Source: Eretmocerus hayati
Taxonomy: Eukaryota; Arthropoda; Insecta; Hymenoptera; Aphelinidae
Assembly: GCA_029851415.1 (NCBI GenBank)
Contig: CM056742.1
Location: 134,156,715-134,220,714, forward strand
Length of the DNA: 64,000 nt
Reading direction: 5' to 3'
Shown: positions 10,926 through 23,519 of the stretch, in pieces
Layout of the letters: every line of letters begins with the position of its first letter
Position numbering within the stretch: position 1 is the stretch's first letter
Position numbers and translations under genes: made by a program
Notes under the pieces: generated by a model
Databases searched by the model: none
Told to the model about the DNA's origin: nothing
The model's input: only the letters and a program-made list of their open reading frames with translations

Positions 10926-13900
10926 CATGCAAGTTCCTTATTGCGGACATGTATCTATTGATATGAAACGAAAATGTTGTAATTTTTCCATCTGTGATGA
11001 TTGAAATTTGATCATTTCATTTGAGCTCTGATGAGGCCAATGTAAATCCGATGGGCGAAACATAGGCAATCATGAAAAAAAATCAAATGCTTCACCGACC
11101 CACAAAAAAGAAGTCTGCATTCCACCAAAATTCCAACTGCTCAATAAAAGTATCATCGAAAACTGAACTCATGTTGAGAACTTTGAGTACCCGCTCTTCT
11201 AGACCACCCCATGCGGCGCGTTCAAATTGGTACTTGGTAAACTCCGCAGCTAAGTGGACAGGTTCTCCTAAGTGCATGATCTTATGCATCAAATAAGCTG
11301 CGAACACATTCTCCGCGAAACAGTGCGTAACCAACCCAAACGCTCCCTGAACGGGGTGATTTGCTCGTCTCTCCTGAGATCAAAAATATATCTCACACAT
11401 GGATGGCTTAGACTCTGTATCCGTTGCCGCTGTTCGTCCGCGGCGTCGAGGTACACGATCGTGCAATGATCTGGGCGCGGTTGAACCAATGACTCGACTA
11501 GGCGAATTCGGAGAGGTCTGGTGATACATGGTCTAAAAAACCGCAGACCGTATAGGGCTCTGTTGACTTTCTTAGTTACTTGGTCAATGTGCGGTTTCAC
11601 GCTCGGTTTCACGTAAATTCACTGTCAAGTGTAACACCAAGACTCACGACCGTATCACTGAACGGGATGAACTTTTCCTCCTGTATCTCAGCCCCTGGCA
11701 AGTCTATTCTCTTCAGGTGTTTGATATTCATCTCCGAACTGAAGTAGATTGCCTTAGTCTTGCTAGCGTTGAGAAACAGGCCGGAACTTCTGGCCCACCC
11801 AGCAACTAGTCGATCTATTTCAACCAGCTGAGCGATACCTGCCCTGATCTTATTTTTCTCAATTTGGAGATAAATTTGGAGGTCATCCGGATGAAATGGA
11901 TGATGTACCGACTTTCGGTCTAGCAAGCCAGCTGAGTCATTTACATACAAGCTGAGGAGGATAGGCTCAAGGACAGATCCCTGTGAAACACACAGATTGG
12001 TTTCGAGCCAATCAGATTAGCCTACTTTAGAAGTAATTGGTTGGGTGCGACCCTGTAAATATCATTTTATCCACAGGAGTGCCAATCTTGAGAAGCCAAG
12101 ATGTCGTAGCTTCCTCAACAGCTTGAATGGTGAAATTGTGTCAAAAGTTTTACTCATATCGAATAGTAGGAGCAGAGTGATCTTTTTCCTATCCTTACCT
12201 ACTCTGATGTCATCGGTCAATCTTAGTAAAGCTGTCTGGGTGCTATGGTATTGGCTGAAACCAGTCTGGAAGCAATCAAGTAGCTTCTCAATTTTCAAAT
12301 ACTCCGGGATTTGGTTATGTGCGATCTTTTCCAGAACCTTGGAGAGGAAGCACAGCAACGCTATAGAACGGGAAGTCGGACACCGTTGAAAGAGCGGCAG
12401 TCTTCTTCGATGCGATCAGCTCCGCTCGCTTCCAATCCTCAGGGATAATGCCATGAGCGGAAGAAGAGTTAAAAATATGTACGATAAGATCAGCAAGAGC
12501 CGGAAAAGCTTTCGCGATCACGCTTTGAGGTATCCCATCCGCTCCACGAGCCTGTGAGAAGAAATGTTTGATAGCAAGGACTACATCACTGGAATTTGTG
12601 GGCTTGAACTTAAACCCCTCCTCCGATGCCGAGTCAATATCGTCCTGACGTCAATATCATCCATGACTTCATTACTATGTTCGTGGGGCGAAACGGAAAC
12701 TCCCGCGAAGTGTGCGTTAAACTCATCCAGTGTGAAGCCATGCAGTTTTTCCTCTTTGCTCTTAGGCAGGAGGCCGAGATTGCGCATCTCCTTCCAAATA
12801 TTCTTCTTCTGATCAAGAGCGTCTGAGAAATGGGTTTCAATGACGGAGTTATGCTCTTGTTCAATGCGCAAGTCGACCTCTTTGCTGAGCCGAAAGTATT
12901 CATTTTGACACTTGTGCTGGTTACGTTGAGTCCGTTCCCAGCGCCTGCGAGTCGCGTCCCGCTCATTCATGAGTATACTCAGCTCAGGACCAATCCAAGG
13001 AGCCTCGTTTTTACGCGGGTTAATAATTTTTTCAGGTGCTAATTCATCTATAACAGTCTTTAAATTTTCATTCAAGCAGTAATCTTCCCAACTGGTCTCG
13101 GCATTTTCAAAAGCTGTCTGGTCACAGCGAAGCAACCGGTCATTCAATGTCTCCGGAGTGATGTCACGAAAATCCCTGTACGTGAAGGAATTACTTGGCG
13201 GAGTGGGAGTAAAGGCGTTGATGGTGACGTTAATGACCGAGTGCCTGCCGAAACTGAGTAGGAGTCTTTTTTGAAAGTCAGTAATGATGCCATTGTCATC
13301 TACATAAATGAGGTCAATCTATGTATGAGATGTATTGGGGGTTTGTTGGTGAGTCGGGCCAGCTGCACTATCTGCGAAGCAAGTTCTTCTGTCAATGCAG
13401 TCAGTGTCTTGGTGTCAGGATGAGCAGTGTCTAACAAATCCGCGTTCAGATCTCCCATTATAATTTTATGACTGTTATCTCCACACAGCCGGCGTAACGA
13501 GCCAAAAAGCCCATCATCCTTCTGCATGGCAGTTTTTGGAGATCTGTAGATTACTACGACTAATATTGGGGGAGAGTGACCTTGCTGTACGCTACAGAAA
13601 AGGAATTCAGGCAAGCCAGGTTTCCCTGGCCCAAAAGTATTTGATGAAATCAACTTTTCAACTTTGAAGGCGTTGCGCACAAACAAGGCAACCCCACCAC
13701 CCTCTCTGTTGCGATCTGGTCTCAACAACAGAAAACCTGGAATCTAAACGAGACTGTCATCCACATACTCATCCACCTTCGACTCAGCCACCCCAAATAG
13801 ATGGTAGGAGGGATCCTTAGCAACGAGCAAGCGTAGATGTTCAATCGCTAGTCGTAGAGCAGGGGAAAAATGTTCGGCTACCAGAACGATGTGATGGTGA

Positions 13901-13935
13901 TGAAGATAATAACATTCACAGTGACAACGAGACTG
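10926..13935 (-). mobile_element. APE-type non-LTR retrotransposon (Jockey/CR1-like group), degenerate copy
   Basis: The minus strand holds, in order, an apurinic-like endonuclease, a linker, a reverse transcriptase, a C-terminal region and a 3' UTR ending at 10,926 ('gcaataaggaacttgcatg' followed by A-rich sequence). This is the order of LINEs of the Jockey/CR1 assemblage. No ORF1 is recognised upstream of 13,935. The copy is inactive, with multiple frame changes. The 3' UTR is shared with the facing plus-strand fragment at 9,942-10,250. Confidence 0.75.
11092..13870 (-). pseudogene. Endonuclease / reverse transcriptase polyprotein of the retrotransposon, broken
   Basis: The endonuclease part (13,300-13,870) shows FGVAESKVDEYV, a stop in place of a codon before IPGF, REGGGVALFVR and the GDLNAD motif. 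The linker lies at 12,581-13,147. The reverse transcriptase shows the QTGFSQYHST block, LLLLFDMSKTFDTI (box A Asp), and PDDLQIYL where the usual F/YADD has Ala replaced by Pro, although both Asp remain. The C-terminal region reads SLVQPRPDHC and RYIFDLRRDEQITPFRERLGWL (11,289-11,612), then about 80 codons to 11,092. At least five frame changes or stops separate the pieces. The protein would have nicked target DNA and copied its own RNA. Confidence 0.75.
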
Positions 13936-15980
13936 GATTTTTTCTGAGAAACTGACCGGATAATGCTTTGAGTCTGAAAAGTGTGGACTGTGGTCAATAA
14001 AAGCTAGCTAAAAAAAATTACGGCATATTTGTGGATACCGATGCTTGCAGTGAATTGGAGATCCAATGATTATCGGGAAATCGTGTCCTAGATTTTCCCG
14101 GCACCTTGGCGTCAGAATATGTTGTGAAATTGTACGAGAACTTTTCTTTTTCTCGCATCATCAAAGGTAAGCTAAGTGAAACCATCCTAAACTCAATGGA
14201 CATTGGGACTTGCAAACCCAATGTCTAGGCGTACCAAATAGTTACTTTTGATTTCACTCCTCAAATTCAGCGTCTCACACCCCGAATCAAGAATTCAATG
14301 TATGGCCGCTAACTTGTCTGACATGTTATCTTGATGAACTTGGACGTCATTGTTTCAATGAATTCTGAGGCTATTTTAGATGGCGCGACGTAGAAATTAT
14401 CGCGTATGGGTGAAAACGTTCTCGGAAAAGCTGGGAAGAAATTAACAATTTTATGTTGGTTCTAAGACATCAATTTATCGCTCTGAAGCGTCGTCCCCAA
14501 AAATGGTTAGATCCTTTTACATAATACAAAGTAAGTTCTTGAACCAAACAAGTGTGCAGGGTAGTTTTCTAGGAAGCTATCATGTGCATAATGAGCAGCT
14601 GTTATAACCGAGCTTGTGAGGAGAAAAAATTTCAACTGTAGCTGCATTCAATAAAGTATCAGCACACACAAGTATATAGTTACCTCTAACCAGTTCAAAC
14701 ACCTTGTCTGAAGAAGCTACATACCCGTGTTCAAAGGCCAACGAAATTCTATTTCGTAGCCAAACATAATAACACAAGCCACAAGTGGCTGGTGGCAACC
14801 TGAATCGCTCTCTCACGCAACACTAAGTATAACGCTCGATCGAGAAAATTTAATTGACCCATATATCCACAATGAGGAGCTTCTTGACGGATCCTATCTG
14901 GGTACATGAACATCATACAGAACTATAAGGACTATGTATGCAGGAAAATATAGAACGATCGTTAAATTTTGAGGGCACATCCTATAATAGTCTTCTAGTT
15001 TCATCCCCTGGAATGACGACCCTTTAGCACAATAGACGGGGCGCAAACTTTGTAACGCAGAATAAATTACGGCAAGAGAAAATTGGGATGCGTGAAAGGT
15101 GCCAACGCGGGCGTCTCGCCCTTTGGAACCATCTCACATAAGTACACCACCTCGTCAGTCGAGCATCTTTACGAGCTCTCCGCTGAGTTCAAAACTCGGT
15201 TCGACTTTGTAAAAGAGAGGGAAAGGTGGTCGCGCGCCTCGCCGTAATGATCTTGTATTATACCCGGACATATATATACAGCGCGTAAATCTTGCAGGAC
15301 ATGCACACACTCGTGTTCCGCAATATAAGATTTTGAGCGAGTCTGACACCTCATGACGCCAACAGAGTGCATCAGGTCGACCGCGACTTTCGATGGACCT
15401 TTCTCATTCACAACGCACGCCTTGTATTACGCACTGCGGTCTATGTTCCCGTAAGTAATAATAATATGTGCAGAGGGATGACGTACAAGATACAGTCTCA
15501 CTTAATTATCCAGAAAAAAACTTTGACGAGCGAGAACTAGTTTCAGGCACGTCGTAATCTTGGCTATTTGTGCACTCGGTTACCATTCTATTCTTTTGTT
15601 AGTTTGAATGATTTAATTTTTCCCGCTTAACAAAGAGACACATAGATGATGTTTCACGGTCGTATCCTTACAATGTGCGTGATGCTAGCCCGTATTTTCG
15701 AGGACCGTATAAGCCCATCAAAGTGTTAGAGGCAATCAATTAGATAATGATGAAGGGGTTGATGCTTGCACAAAGCGCTTGTTGTCGCAACACAAAAGGA
15801 TGAAAAGTGACATTCATTATGCCGAAGGAATTTTTTGAATGTAATTAGACCGGGTCGAACTTTTGATGGGAAAATATTTTCAACCAAATTTCGTTATCTT
15901 GTACTGCGAGAATTTGCAACCACCTAACTTGTTACCTTAGCGAGTATCTTAGCCCGTTTAACCAAGTCTTATGTGGTTAA
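13936..15980. other. No recognisable gene
   Basis: Short frames only (60-80 codons), none recognised. The 5' end and any ORF1 of the adjacent retrotransposon might extend into the first few hundred bases, but I see no zinc-knuckle or coiled-coil pattern. Confidence 0.4.
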
Positions 15981-16099
15981 CATAATGCTTTTGGACATTT
16001 TGTGATAATAAATGCCCAGCCAAAATTTTCTCGTCCGGATCCTGCGTATTGGGTTGCTTAACTTAGAAGGGGTCCAGGCGTTATGCGTGTCTGTATAGG

Positions 16100-16465
16100 T
16101 CGATGGATGGATGGATTTATAGTCGGATGGATGGACGGTCTAGTCCGGTCTGAATCGGCCTGTTGCGATCTGGGACGCTCTTGCATGGTCTGGAATAATC
16201 TGAAATGGTTTGGAAAAGTCTGGAATGGTCTAGGACGGCCTGGTGCGGTCTGGGATGATCTGAAACGATCTGGGACAGCCTGGAATAGAATGGAATGATT
16301 TACGATGACCTGGGATCTTTGGTACGGGCCAGGATGGTCTGGAACAGTCTGGAATGGTTTAGGACGGTCACGTTCTAGAACGGTTGGAAATGGTCTGAAA
16401 CGGTCTGGTACAATCTGGAACCTTCTGTTATACGGTCTGGAGGAGTCCGGAATGGTATAGGACAG
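16100..16465 (+). repeat. Degenerate 10-bp minisatellite (TGGTCTGGAA-like), left tract
   Basis: About 35 diverged copies of a roughly 10-bp unit such as 'ggtctggaat' follow GGAT repeats at 16,100-16,130. The open frames here (for example 16,058-16,570 minus, rich in RPF/PDR) are artefacts of the repeat. Confidence 0.8.
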
Positions 16466-16489
16466 TCTGCACTCTGGATCTCTTGGAGG

Positions 16490-17460
16490 AAAAAACCTCC
16501 AACTACACGTAATTTTCCCCCCAACCCTGGAGTTATGAATCCCACTGACTAAAAACATTTCCGTGTTCAACTTGAAGGTTCTTACCTGTTGTGTTTACAC
16601 AACCTTTAATTTTCGATACCTGCGAGTTGTATTCACGAGTGCAGAACCCATAGCAGTACTTTCTCTTCCACGGAAAATTTTGAGGGACTCGTATCATTGG
16701 GTTAGTGATATCGCGCAATGCAATGTTTGGACATTTCTTGGGAAGGTTTTTTGAATCATAACCCGATACTCATACTCTTGCCAAAAAATTCTTTGGATCG
16801 GGCTATGTATATAGTGTTTTTCGACAATATGCCCATTTTTATTTTGGCTCGAAACGTGATCAATCATTATAACAATGTCCAACGTCCAGGCCCCTTCGAG
16901 GGCGTAGATGAAGATGTGCGATTTTTCTACACAGAAATAAAGTAAAGATTGATGGTTACCTTCTTTGCTTCAGAAGCAAAGGTCGGGACGTTCGCTCAAA
17001 AATCGTACATGTTTATCGGCTCCTTCGAAGGAGCCTGGATTTTTGGCTCTGCTATTGTCACTAATCATGTTTTCTACGAAGATGAGGAAAATTGTTCAAG
17101 AACTCGTAATAGCTTACTCCAAAGAATTCTTAGGCAAGAATATAGTTATCGATTATGATAGGATAGTCCATACAAAAAATTTCCAAATGTTTATGTCTCG
17201 TACAATATTATTACTCTCGTGATAATTTGACAATATCAAGTCTCCGCCACTTTTTTGTAGAAGAAATAGCATTGCTGTGACGTGTACGAACGAACACAAA
17301 TTGTATAAGAACTCAAAATTAGAGGTTATGTGAACATCACTGAGAAAACGTCCAAGTTGGAGGCAAAATAATACCTTTAGTTAGAGGGATTCAAAAATAC
17401 CTCTAAGCTGGGAGGAAAGATCACCTGTAGTTGAAAGCTTTTGTTCCTTCAAGAGATTTG
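16490..17460. repeat. Long imperfect palindrome inside the minisatellite
   Basis: The left arm (about 16,480-16,900) and right arm (about 17,020-17,460) are diverged reverse complements. Examples are 'actcttgccaaaaaattc' at about 16,777 against 'gaattcttaggcaagaat' at about 17,125, and 'acacaacctttaatttt' at about 16,600 against 'aaaattagaggttatgtg' at about 17,315. The centre holds a second small inverted motif (ccccttcgaggg, ctccttcgaaggag). The short frames inside are not supported as genes. Confidence 0.55.
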
Positions 17461-17461
17461 G

Positions 17462-17685
17462 GATGTGGTACGATCTGGGGCGATCTGGCACGATCTGGGA
17501 CGTTTTGGTATAACCTGGGCTGGTCTGGTACAGTCTAATACGGTCTGGAATAGTCCAGAATGGTCTAGGTACGATCAGGGATGTTTTGGTGCGGTCTAGA
17601 ATGACCAGGGATTATCTGTAGCAGTCCGGATTGGTTTGGGGTAGTCCAGGGCGGTCTGATCCGGGCTGGGCTGGGCTGGGTATAA
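17462..17685 (+). repeat. Degenerate 10-bp minisatellite, right tract
   Basis: Same unit and same orientation as the left tract ('gatctggggc', 'ggtctggaat'), about 20 copies, ending in a 'gggct' triplication just before the conserved right module. Confidence 0.8.
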
Positions 17686-18010
17686 GATATAATACGTGGA
17701 CATGTGGGTTATGGGGGAGGCGCCGGAGATCCGATAGACCGATGGCTCAGGTAGCTGGTTAGATGGATGGATGGACAGATTGATGAGTGGTAGCTAGACG
17801 GGCTGGTGGGTGGTTATATGTAACTATTAACGGCACCAATTCAACAAAATGTCATCTTTCTGATTTTCATCCTCTTTTCAATATTATCAATTGATCATTA
17901 CTCACTAGTTATCATCATTGAGCTACAAAAGCGATTTAGGGGCCTCTGACTTACGCAAGAACATTTGCAAGCCGAACAAGCGAGCGAACGGGGTAATAAC
18001 TCTAGTTTTC

Positions 18011-20836
18011 AACTAAATATACCTAATAATAACACTGAAGTTCGTGCAGACTAGTAACGAAATTACGGTATACTGGAGTGGTGCGGATTGAGTCTGACGC
18101 GTCACCTAAGGCCTCGAAATTGTTGAGATTATTCGCAAGGACCCCATTATACAAGATTTTAGGTGACCGGAGTCAAGTCGATGGGTTCTAAATTTAATTA
18201 TGAAGATTTGAATAATTTTTGGTTAAGCAATTGCAAGATAATTTGTCCTATACTTTTTTTTTGGATTCATCTACTCAAACCTCAATGAGTGGAGTGTTGT
18301 GCGATGCAAATCGAATACATTTGTGCCACCGCCAATTTAATGTAGGCATCGTCAGTGTAAAATTCATTATTGCATCCGTTGTAAATATTTAACTGGAAAG
18401 TCCCATGAGTATCTTCGCAATTGTAACTGAAAAGAATCGTTAGCCAATGTAAATTAACGCGAATCCCGTGACTAGGTTCCAGGATGGGAAAATTTGATCG
18501 GAAGAGTTATACATACATTCTTTGACAACAAGCAAAATCTGTTCGATTCAATTTCATGAGCAATACACCAAAAGCGTACAGGATCTTAACAATAGTTAAG
18601 ACGACTGGTAACGCTACAAACTCAACTTTTCTCGAGACTCTCACCCAATGAAAGGATTATCTAGGAAATCGAATACATCCGTTGTCATCACAAAAAAGAG
18701 CTATATAATTCACCCTGACTCAGATCATAACTCTCAGGAGAACAAAGTAAACCGAGGACACGAACCTTTTCTCCTGACATAAAGTAAGACATAGTGATGA
18801 TTATCTAGTTGATACGGTGTAAGTGATGCATCTAAATATTTATATTGAAGTTTATTCTATTTCTTTGCGTAGCTGAGCCAAATCAAATGTACGGCTTAGC
18901 ACCCTGCCTCATTCAATAAATCCAGTCCAAAAAAACATCAACCCTCGATCAACCCTATAAAACAAATGTATCCTTTCATATACACCATAAAGAGTTCGTC
19001 AAAAATTTCTTAGAATCATTAGAGCCATGCGAATCAATCCACTCAAGTCAAAATTATCACGTGTTGTAAAGCAAGAATTCCCTGAACGAGGAGTACTCCG
19101 CCTTTTTTCTGTTCAAAGTTGCTAAATTCGTTCTAATGACCAACACAGCTTATCGCTCGATCATTGAATTCGCCACGCGACCTTCGCAGGGCTAATTTCC
19201 GACAAATAATGCCCAAAGAACAATCAAGAAGTAAATACAAACATCTGAAGGACAGTCCTACCACATCGCTGGCTGGCAATTAGTGCTTCTTATGCCTCAA
19301 AGCAAAAAACTAAATTCGAGCACCACTGTCGTACGGCAGGTGGGCAACGGACCAAACCCAATGTTGCTTCGGGCGACGCTTCAAGCTAAACCTCATCTAT
19401 ACCACTTTCTTTCGGTAAGAAGCATTTTCAAAATCGACCCGATGTCCTCAAAGAGTCTTGTGTACCTCCTCAAAATGTTACTTGCAAGGCTCACCCTTCC
19501 TTTTTCAATTGAAGCACGGTAAAAAAAAAGAGTAACCCTAGCACGATATTGTTTGTCGATGCGCTAACGTTGCCAGTCTTTGAAAAAGTGCGCGAGGATC
19601 CTCTCGATTTTGCTTCGAGCGAGCCGATTGTCTTTTTTAACGAGCCCTTGCTGCAAGACGAACAAAGGAGAATAGCTTGAACCGGAGCCGTTTTTGAACC
19701 CTCTAATCGAGAGATTACCGCGCTGATGCTCCGCGACAGCTTTGTTAAGGTATTGTGTGACATGACAACCGGTATACCTTGGCATGTGCGATGCGTCTTG
19801 TCCAACTTCTTGAAACTAGCTAGAATTGTAGTTTCGTATTAAGCTGTTGGGTGCCAGTTTTGAAGTGGGAGTGGCTTTTAGATGGCGTGTTGGAAACTAC
19901 AATTATTGTCACTGGCATAATTGGTACTTAATAACATACACGGAGAGAATGATGGGGGAAATTATTATCTCTACACAGTCGACCGGATACAAAGAAGTAA
20001 CAGGTGACCCGATTCATCGAATGTAAAAATTGTCTTGTCAAAATTTAATAGACGACAGCAGATATTTTGAGTAAATTTTTTTCGAAACCAAAAATCATAA
20101 ACTTTTTGTGAATTTATCACCACAACCTGAGTTCATTTAAAAGACAACTGAAAACTGTTGGAACAAGAAGAACCCCCATGTTAAAGAACGGAGGGTATAT
20201 CTCTCCGCAAAGTTCTCGGCTGTCGACAAAATGCCTTGGCGGGTTTTGAAATAGCAAGAATCTTTCCACCCGCAAATATCGCACTAAAAGTTATGCAAGA
20301 ATAACGTTGGGAAAATCCATATAATATACTTGTAAACTTGAGAGGGATGCACTAGATCCAAATCTTCTTCCCTGAATGAGATGTCGGGTGTCTTGGACCT
20401 ACAGATTGGTGTATCTTATCAAAGACGTATCACATAAATTAGAACATTGACGTCTTCCATTATCATTTTAATGGCCGTAATTGTTTAAAAAACGCGGAAA
20501 GCAAGGGAGTCGAGTGGAATGAGATAGGTATTAAAACTTTCGAGTGGACTTCAAAAAAGGCTAAGCGAGTTCTTTAATTACCTTCCTCAATTGTCCTTTA
20601 ATATTTGGATTCATTCTAAATTTTATAAAGTACTTCGAGAAATGATTTAATATAAGTACCATCGATACGTGTTACTCTGGCGACTAACCGAAAAAATAAA
20701 GGAGAGAAGCAGCAAACATCTCTTGCTGAGATCAGGTAGTCTTGAATTCTCGAATCAGTTGTACCGAATAATAAAAATACAATGATCATTAGTTGGAAGT
20801 AGTTGATTCTCATAGAAACACTCAAAAATCATGAGA
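18011..20836. other. No recognisable gene
   Basis: A minus-strand frame at 19,491-19,805 (about 100 codons) and an overlapping ATG-started frame of 73 codons at 19,564-19,785 could be a decayed coding exon, but I recognise no domain. No repeats were seen. Confidence 0.35.
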
Positions 20837-21057
20837 ATATAGTATATTTCAATACCGTTCAATACAAGTGTCTAAAAACTTTATTTCGCATCCAAGTGAT
20901 GGGTTTCTGGCCCGAGCCACAGACGAGGGTCGGGACCATCACGAGGATGTGAAATATAGGTTCTACTCCCATGTAGCGAACTATAATTTTTGATTAGATG
21001 TCAAACAAGAACAATAAAATGTGCTCAAAGTACACTTTTACTAGCAGTGTATCAAAA
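20837..21057 (+). repeat. Hairpin repeat family, copy 1 (uninterrupted)
   Basis: Matches 63,338-63,539 plus 63,853-63,868. The core folds on itself: 'gcatccaagtgatgg' pairs with 'ccatcacgaggatgtg'. It ends with 'gtacacttttactagcagtgtatc'. This copy supplies the empty site for the hairpin element inserted in copy 2. Confidence 0.65.
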
Positions 21058-21090
21058 AAATCATGACAATCCCATTTTGTAATCTATGCT

Positions 21091-21162
21091 TGCTATTAGA
21101 GTGATCATTGGATAAACACTCATGCTATTAGAGTGATCGTTGGATAAACACTCAGCCGAAAA
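21091..21162 (+). repeat. Two-copy 37-bp tandem repeat
   Basis: 'gctattagagtgatc' followed by 'ttggataaacactca' occurs twice in a row with one base difference (cattgg/cgttgg). Confidence 0.75.
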
Positions 21163-21362
21163 ATTGAACGAGAACAGCCTACCAGGGAGTTGCAACAGAA
21201 ATTTCTGACTGTCAAAAATTTTTTCTGCAACTATTCTCGCTCAATTTTGCACCAATCTCGATGGAATTTTTATTTAAATTTGCAGGAAAATCCCCCGCAT
21301 GTCGGTCTGCATCGCTATCCACCCAAACAGGTTTAGCTAATTAATTTTATTTACGATAAACT

Positions 21363-21502
21363 AGTTTGACAGCAAGATGGCGCCACCGCTATTGATAAAA
21401 ACAAGGCTTCTAATACAAGGATACCGTCAACCGAGTTAAGAGAGTTAATAACTCGGTTGACGGTATTCTTGGTATTAGAAATGCCATTTCATCTTGCTCA
21501 AA
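21363..21502. repeat. Palindromic hairpin element (about 140 bp)
   Basis: The arms 'ataccgtcaaccgagtt' and 'aactcggttgacggtat' flank a 12-bp centre. The pairing continues outward through 'cttctaatac'/'gtattagaa' to 'gtttgacagcaagatgg'/'catcttgctcaaac'. This is a MITE-like foldback, with no coding potential. Confidence 0.7.
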
Positions 21503-21514
21503 CCTAGGCTGGAA

Positions 21515-21660
21515 TTCATAGTCGTTAATCCGAGATTAGAGTCAGCGGATTTAGGGCGCCGCGATCGCCATCACGAGGCGTTTTAACATCTGGGCACAGC
21601 GATCGCAGCGCTCCTAATAATCCGCCGATCCTGATCTCGGATTCCTAGACTCAAACACTA
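21515..21660. repeat. Second hairpin element beside the first
   Basis: 'taatccgagattagagtcagcggatt' (shared in parts) pairs imperfectly with 'aatccgccgatcctgatctcggatt'. The inner parts 'gccgcgatcgcc' and 'gcgatcgcagcgc' also pair. The ends are not well defined. Confidence 0.5.
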
Positions 21661-23500
21661 TCCATTTCATGGCCAACTTTTAAATGTAAGCAAAGCATTT
21701 CAATTCAAATAATGCTGAAATGTGGTCGAGAAATTTTCCACCAAATTCCAAATTCATATCACTGCGGGTATTTTTCTCAACCCACTACTTGTCGACCTCT
21801 TCATGTTATCCAATAATCCCCTATAGTTAATTAATAAGAATGGTAGTAAACATGACCAGGAAACAAGTATTCTCAACATTATTGCCAATTACTGCCTATC
21901 ATATGATAGTAATAACAATTTTTACCGATACTTTTAAGTCATTATGATATTGCCCAAAATTATCTCGGTTCATATTCAACACCTTGGTCAGTGCATCAGG
22001 TGCGGGCCAAGCAATTTTGTTAACGAGAGTCCAAATGCCCATTTTGGAAAGTTCATTTTTTGCTTAAAAGTTATGACTAAGATTATCCCATCGAATATAA
22101 TGGAATGGTGAAAGAGTCGATTGAGACCCACCAGTGAAGAAGTATTAAATTTTCGGAAGTATTGAAGCAACACCATTTGTGACACCCCTCAGCAATTTTC
22201 GTCGGCTCGAATTGCTACAAATTACTCCTCGTTAGAAAGAAACGAGCATCGGAGGCACTAAAGAATACGAACGCATTGAAGCGTCCCGTCGAGTACTATC
22301 ACATTTCGTGCCTTATACAATCGCAATATAAGGATGTTATTGATTTTAATGAGCATTGCTCTTATCAATAAACTTCGCAAAATATAATAAAATCATCGAA
22401 AGCTATATGTATGTTCTTCCATTGGAAGTGAGAACTTGGCAAATTTTACGTCAGCTCACAGAAAAGTTTGCAGCACCTTCTCGAGCAAAATACATTTGAT
22501 GGTCTTGGAAACAAAGCTGGCTTCTGCTAAACAGAAATTTTCTAGATGCTGATTTGATTTCTGATAGCAAGTATTCATCACATCTTTCTCGGATATCCCA
22601 AAGAGTTGATGTCAATGAGAATACATTTTTCACTCAACGTTTTCATCAAATATTTATTGAGATTTATAAGCAAAATTCGAATCTAAAAGTTACACTAGTC
22701 AAAAGTACCGCTAGACTCTGATATAAAAATTCTAATCGAACAAAGTCGGATTTCCGGTGAACTCCTGCTAAGAAAGTCAATGTTCTTCAAGATGTAATAC
22801 CAATTCTAAGCCAAAATAGCTACCTCGGAGATTATTCTAATGCCCATTGCATACAAATTGCGTGTATTTAGCACGTGGCGAGGAAATACCCAGCTCATCG
22901 TCTCTTTGTACACGTGCCACCATCAATTCACCCCTTCAGTAATACATAGATGCATAATAGTCCATCTAATTGCCTGATCAGCTTTCTACAGAATTTTTTC
23001 AGCACGTGCGCGAATTCGAATTTGATGCTGACACTGAATGTGTTTTTGATGCGCATTATACTCTAGCTGACGTAATGTCCATCACGTATCATTGGAGAAG
23101 AGGACGGAAGTGTTAAACTAGGAATTACAAGTAGATATTCCTTAAATACTCGAGTGTAGACTCAATTTACGATTACAGTTTCTTTACTTCCGTTCAGATG
23201 GATGGATCCTGCCTTATTCCTCTTTTTTCTTTTTCTTATGTTGGTTACTTGATGAGAGAGGTTGGTTGGCGCTCGGACAAGTTTCTAATTTTGACTACGC
23301 GTGAAATTTATGCGAAATCATCATGAAAGACATCCCTAAAAATAAATGCTCATGTGAAAATATAGAAGTGGATGTAAAACTTAGGGAGTCATTTCAAATT
23401 TTCTAGGGAACTTTATTCATCGCCCAGTCCTTGGGTCTACAACTATAGTTCTGTTCATTTTCATTGCGTCGTGACTCTATCAAAATCGATTCCTCCAACC
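21661..23500. other. No recognisable gene
   Basis: AT-rich, short frames only. No tandem array, RNA gene or clear inverted repeat was seen. Confidence 0.4.
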
Positions 23501-23519
23501 TGGTTTTCAACTTTGAGTG

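Larger units (their letters stand above)
16003..18010. repeat. Variable-core repeat element, copy A
   Basis: The left module ('ttttctcgtccggatcctgcg' region, about 16,003-16,050) matches 26,623-26,675. The right module (17,690-18,010) matches 1-180 and 29,880-30,042. The core is a degenerate roughly 10-bp minisatellite in two tracts separated by a long palindrome. (GGAT)n patches flank the core. This is a non-coding mobile-looking unit of unknown class. Confidence 0.55.

Noticed and set aside
16058..16570. 170-codon minus-strand ORF (proline-, arginine- and phenylalanine-rich)
   Set aside because: Lies entirely across the degenerate 10-bp minisatellite and its edges, with low-complexity composition.
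19491..19805. Minus-strand frames with protein-like composition
   Set aside because: No motif or family recognised and no splice or start support; mentioned only in the regional description.
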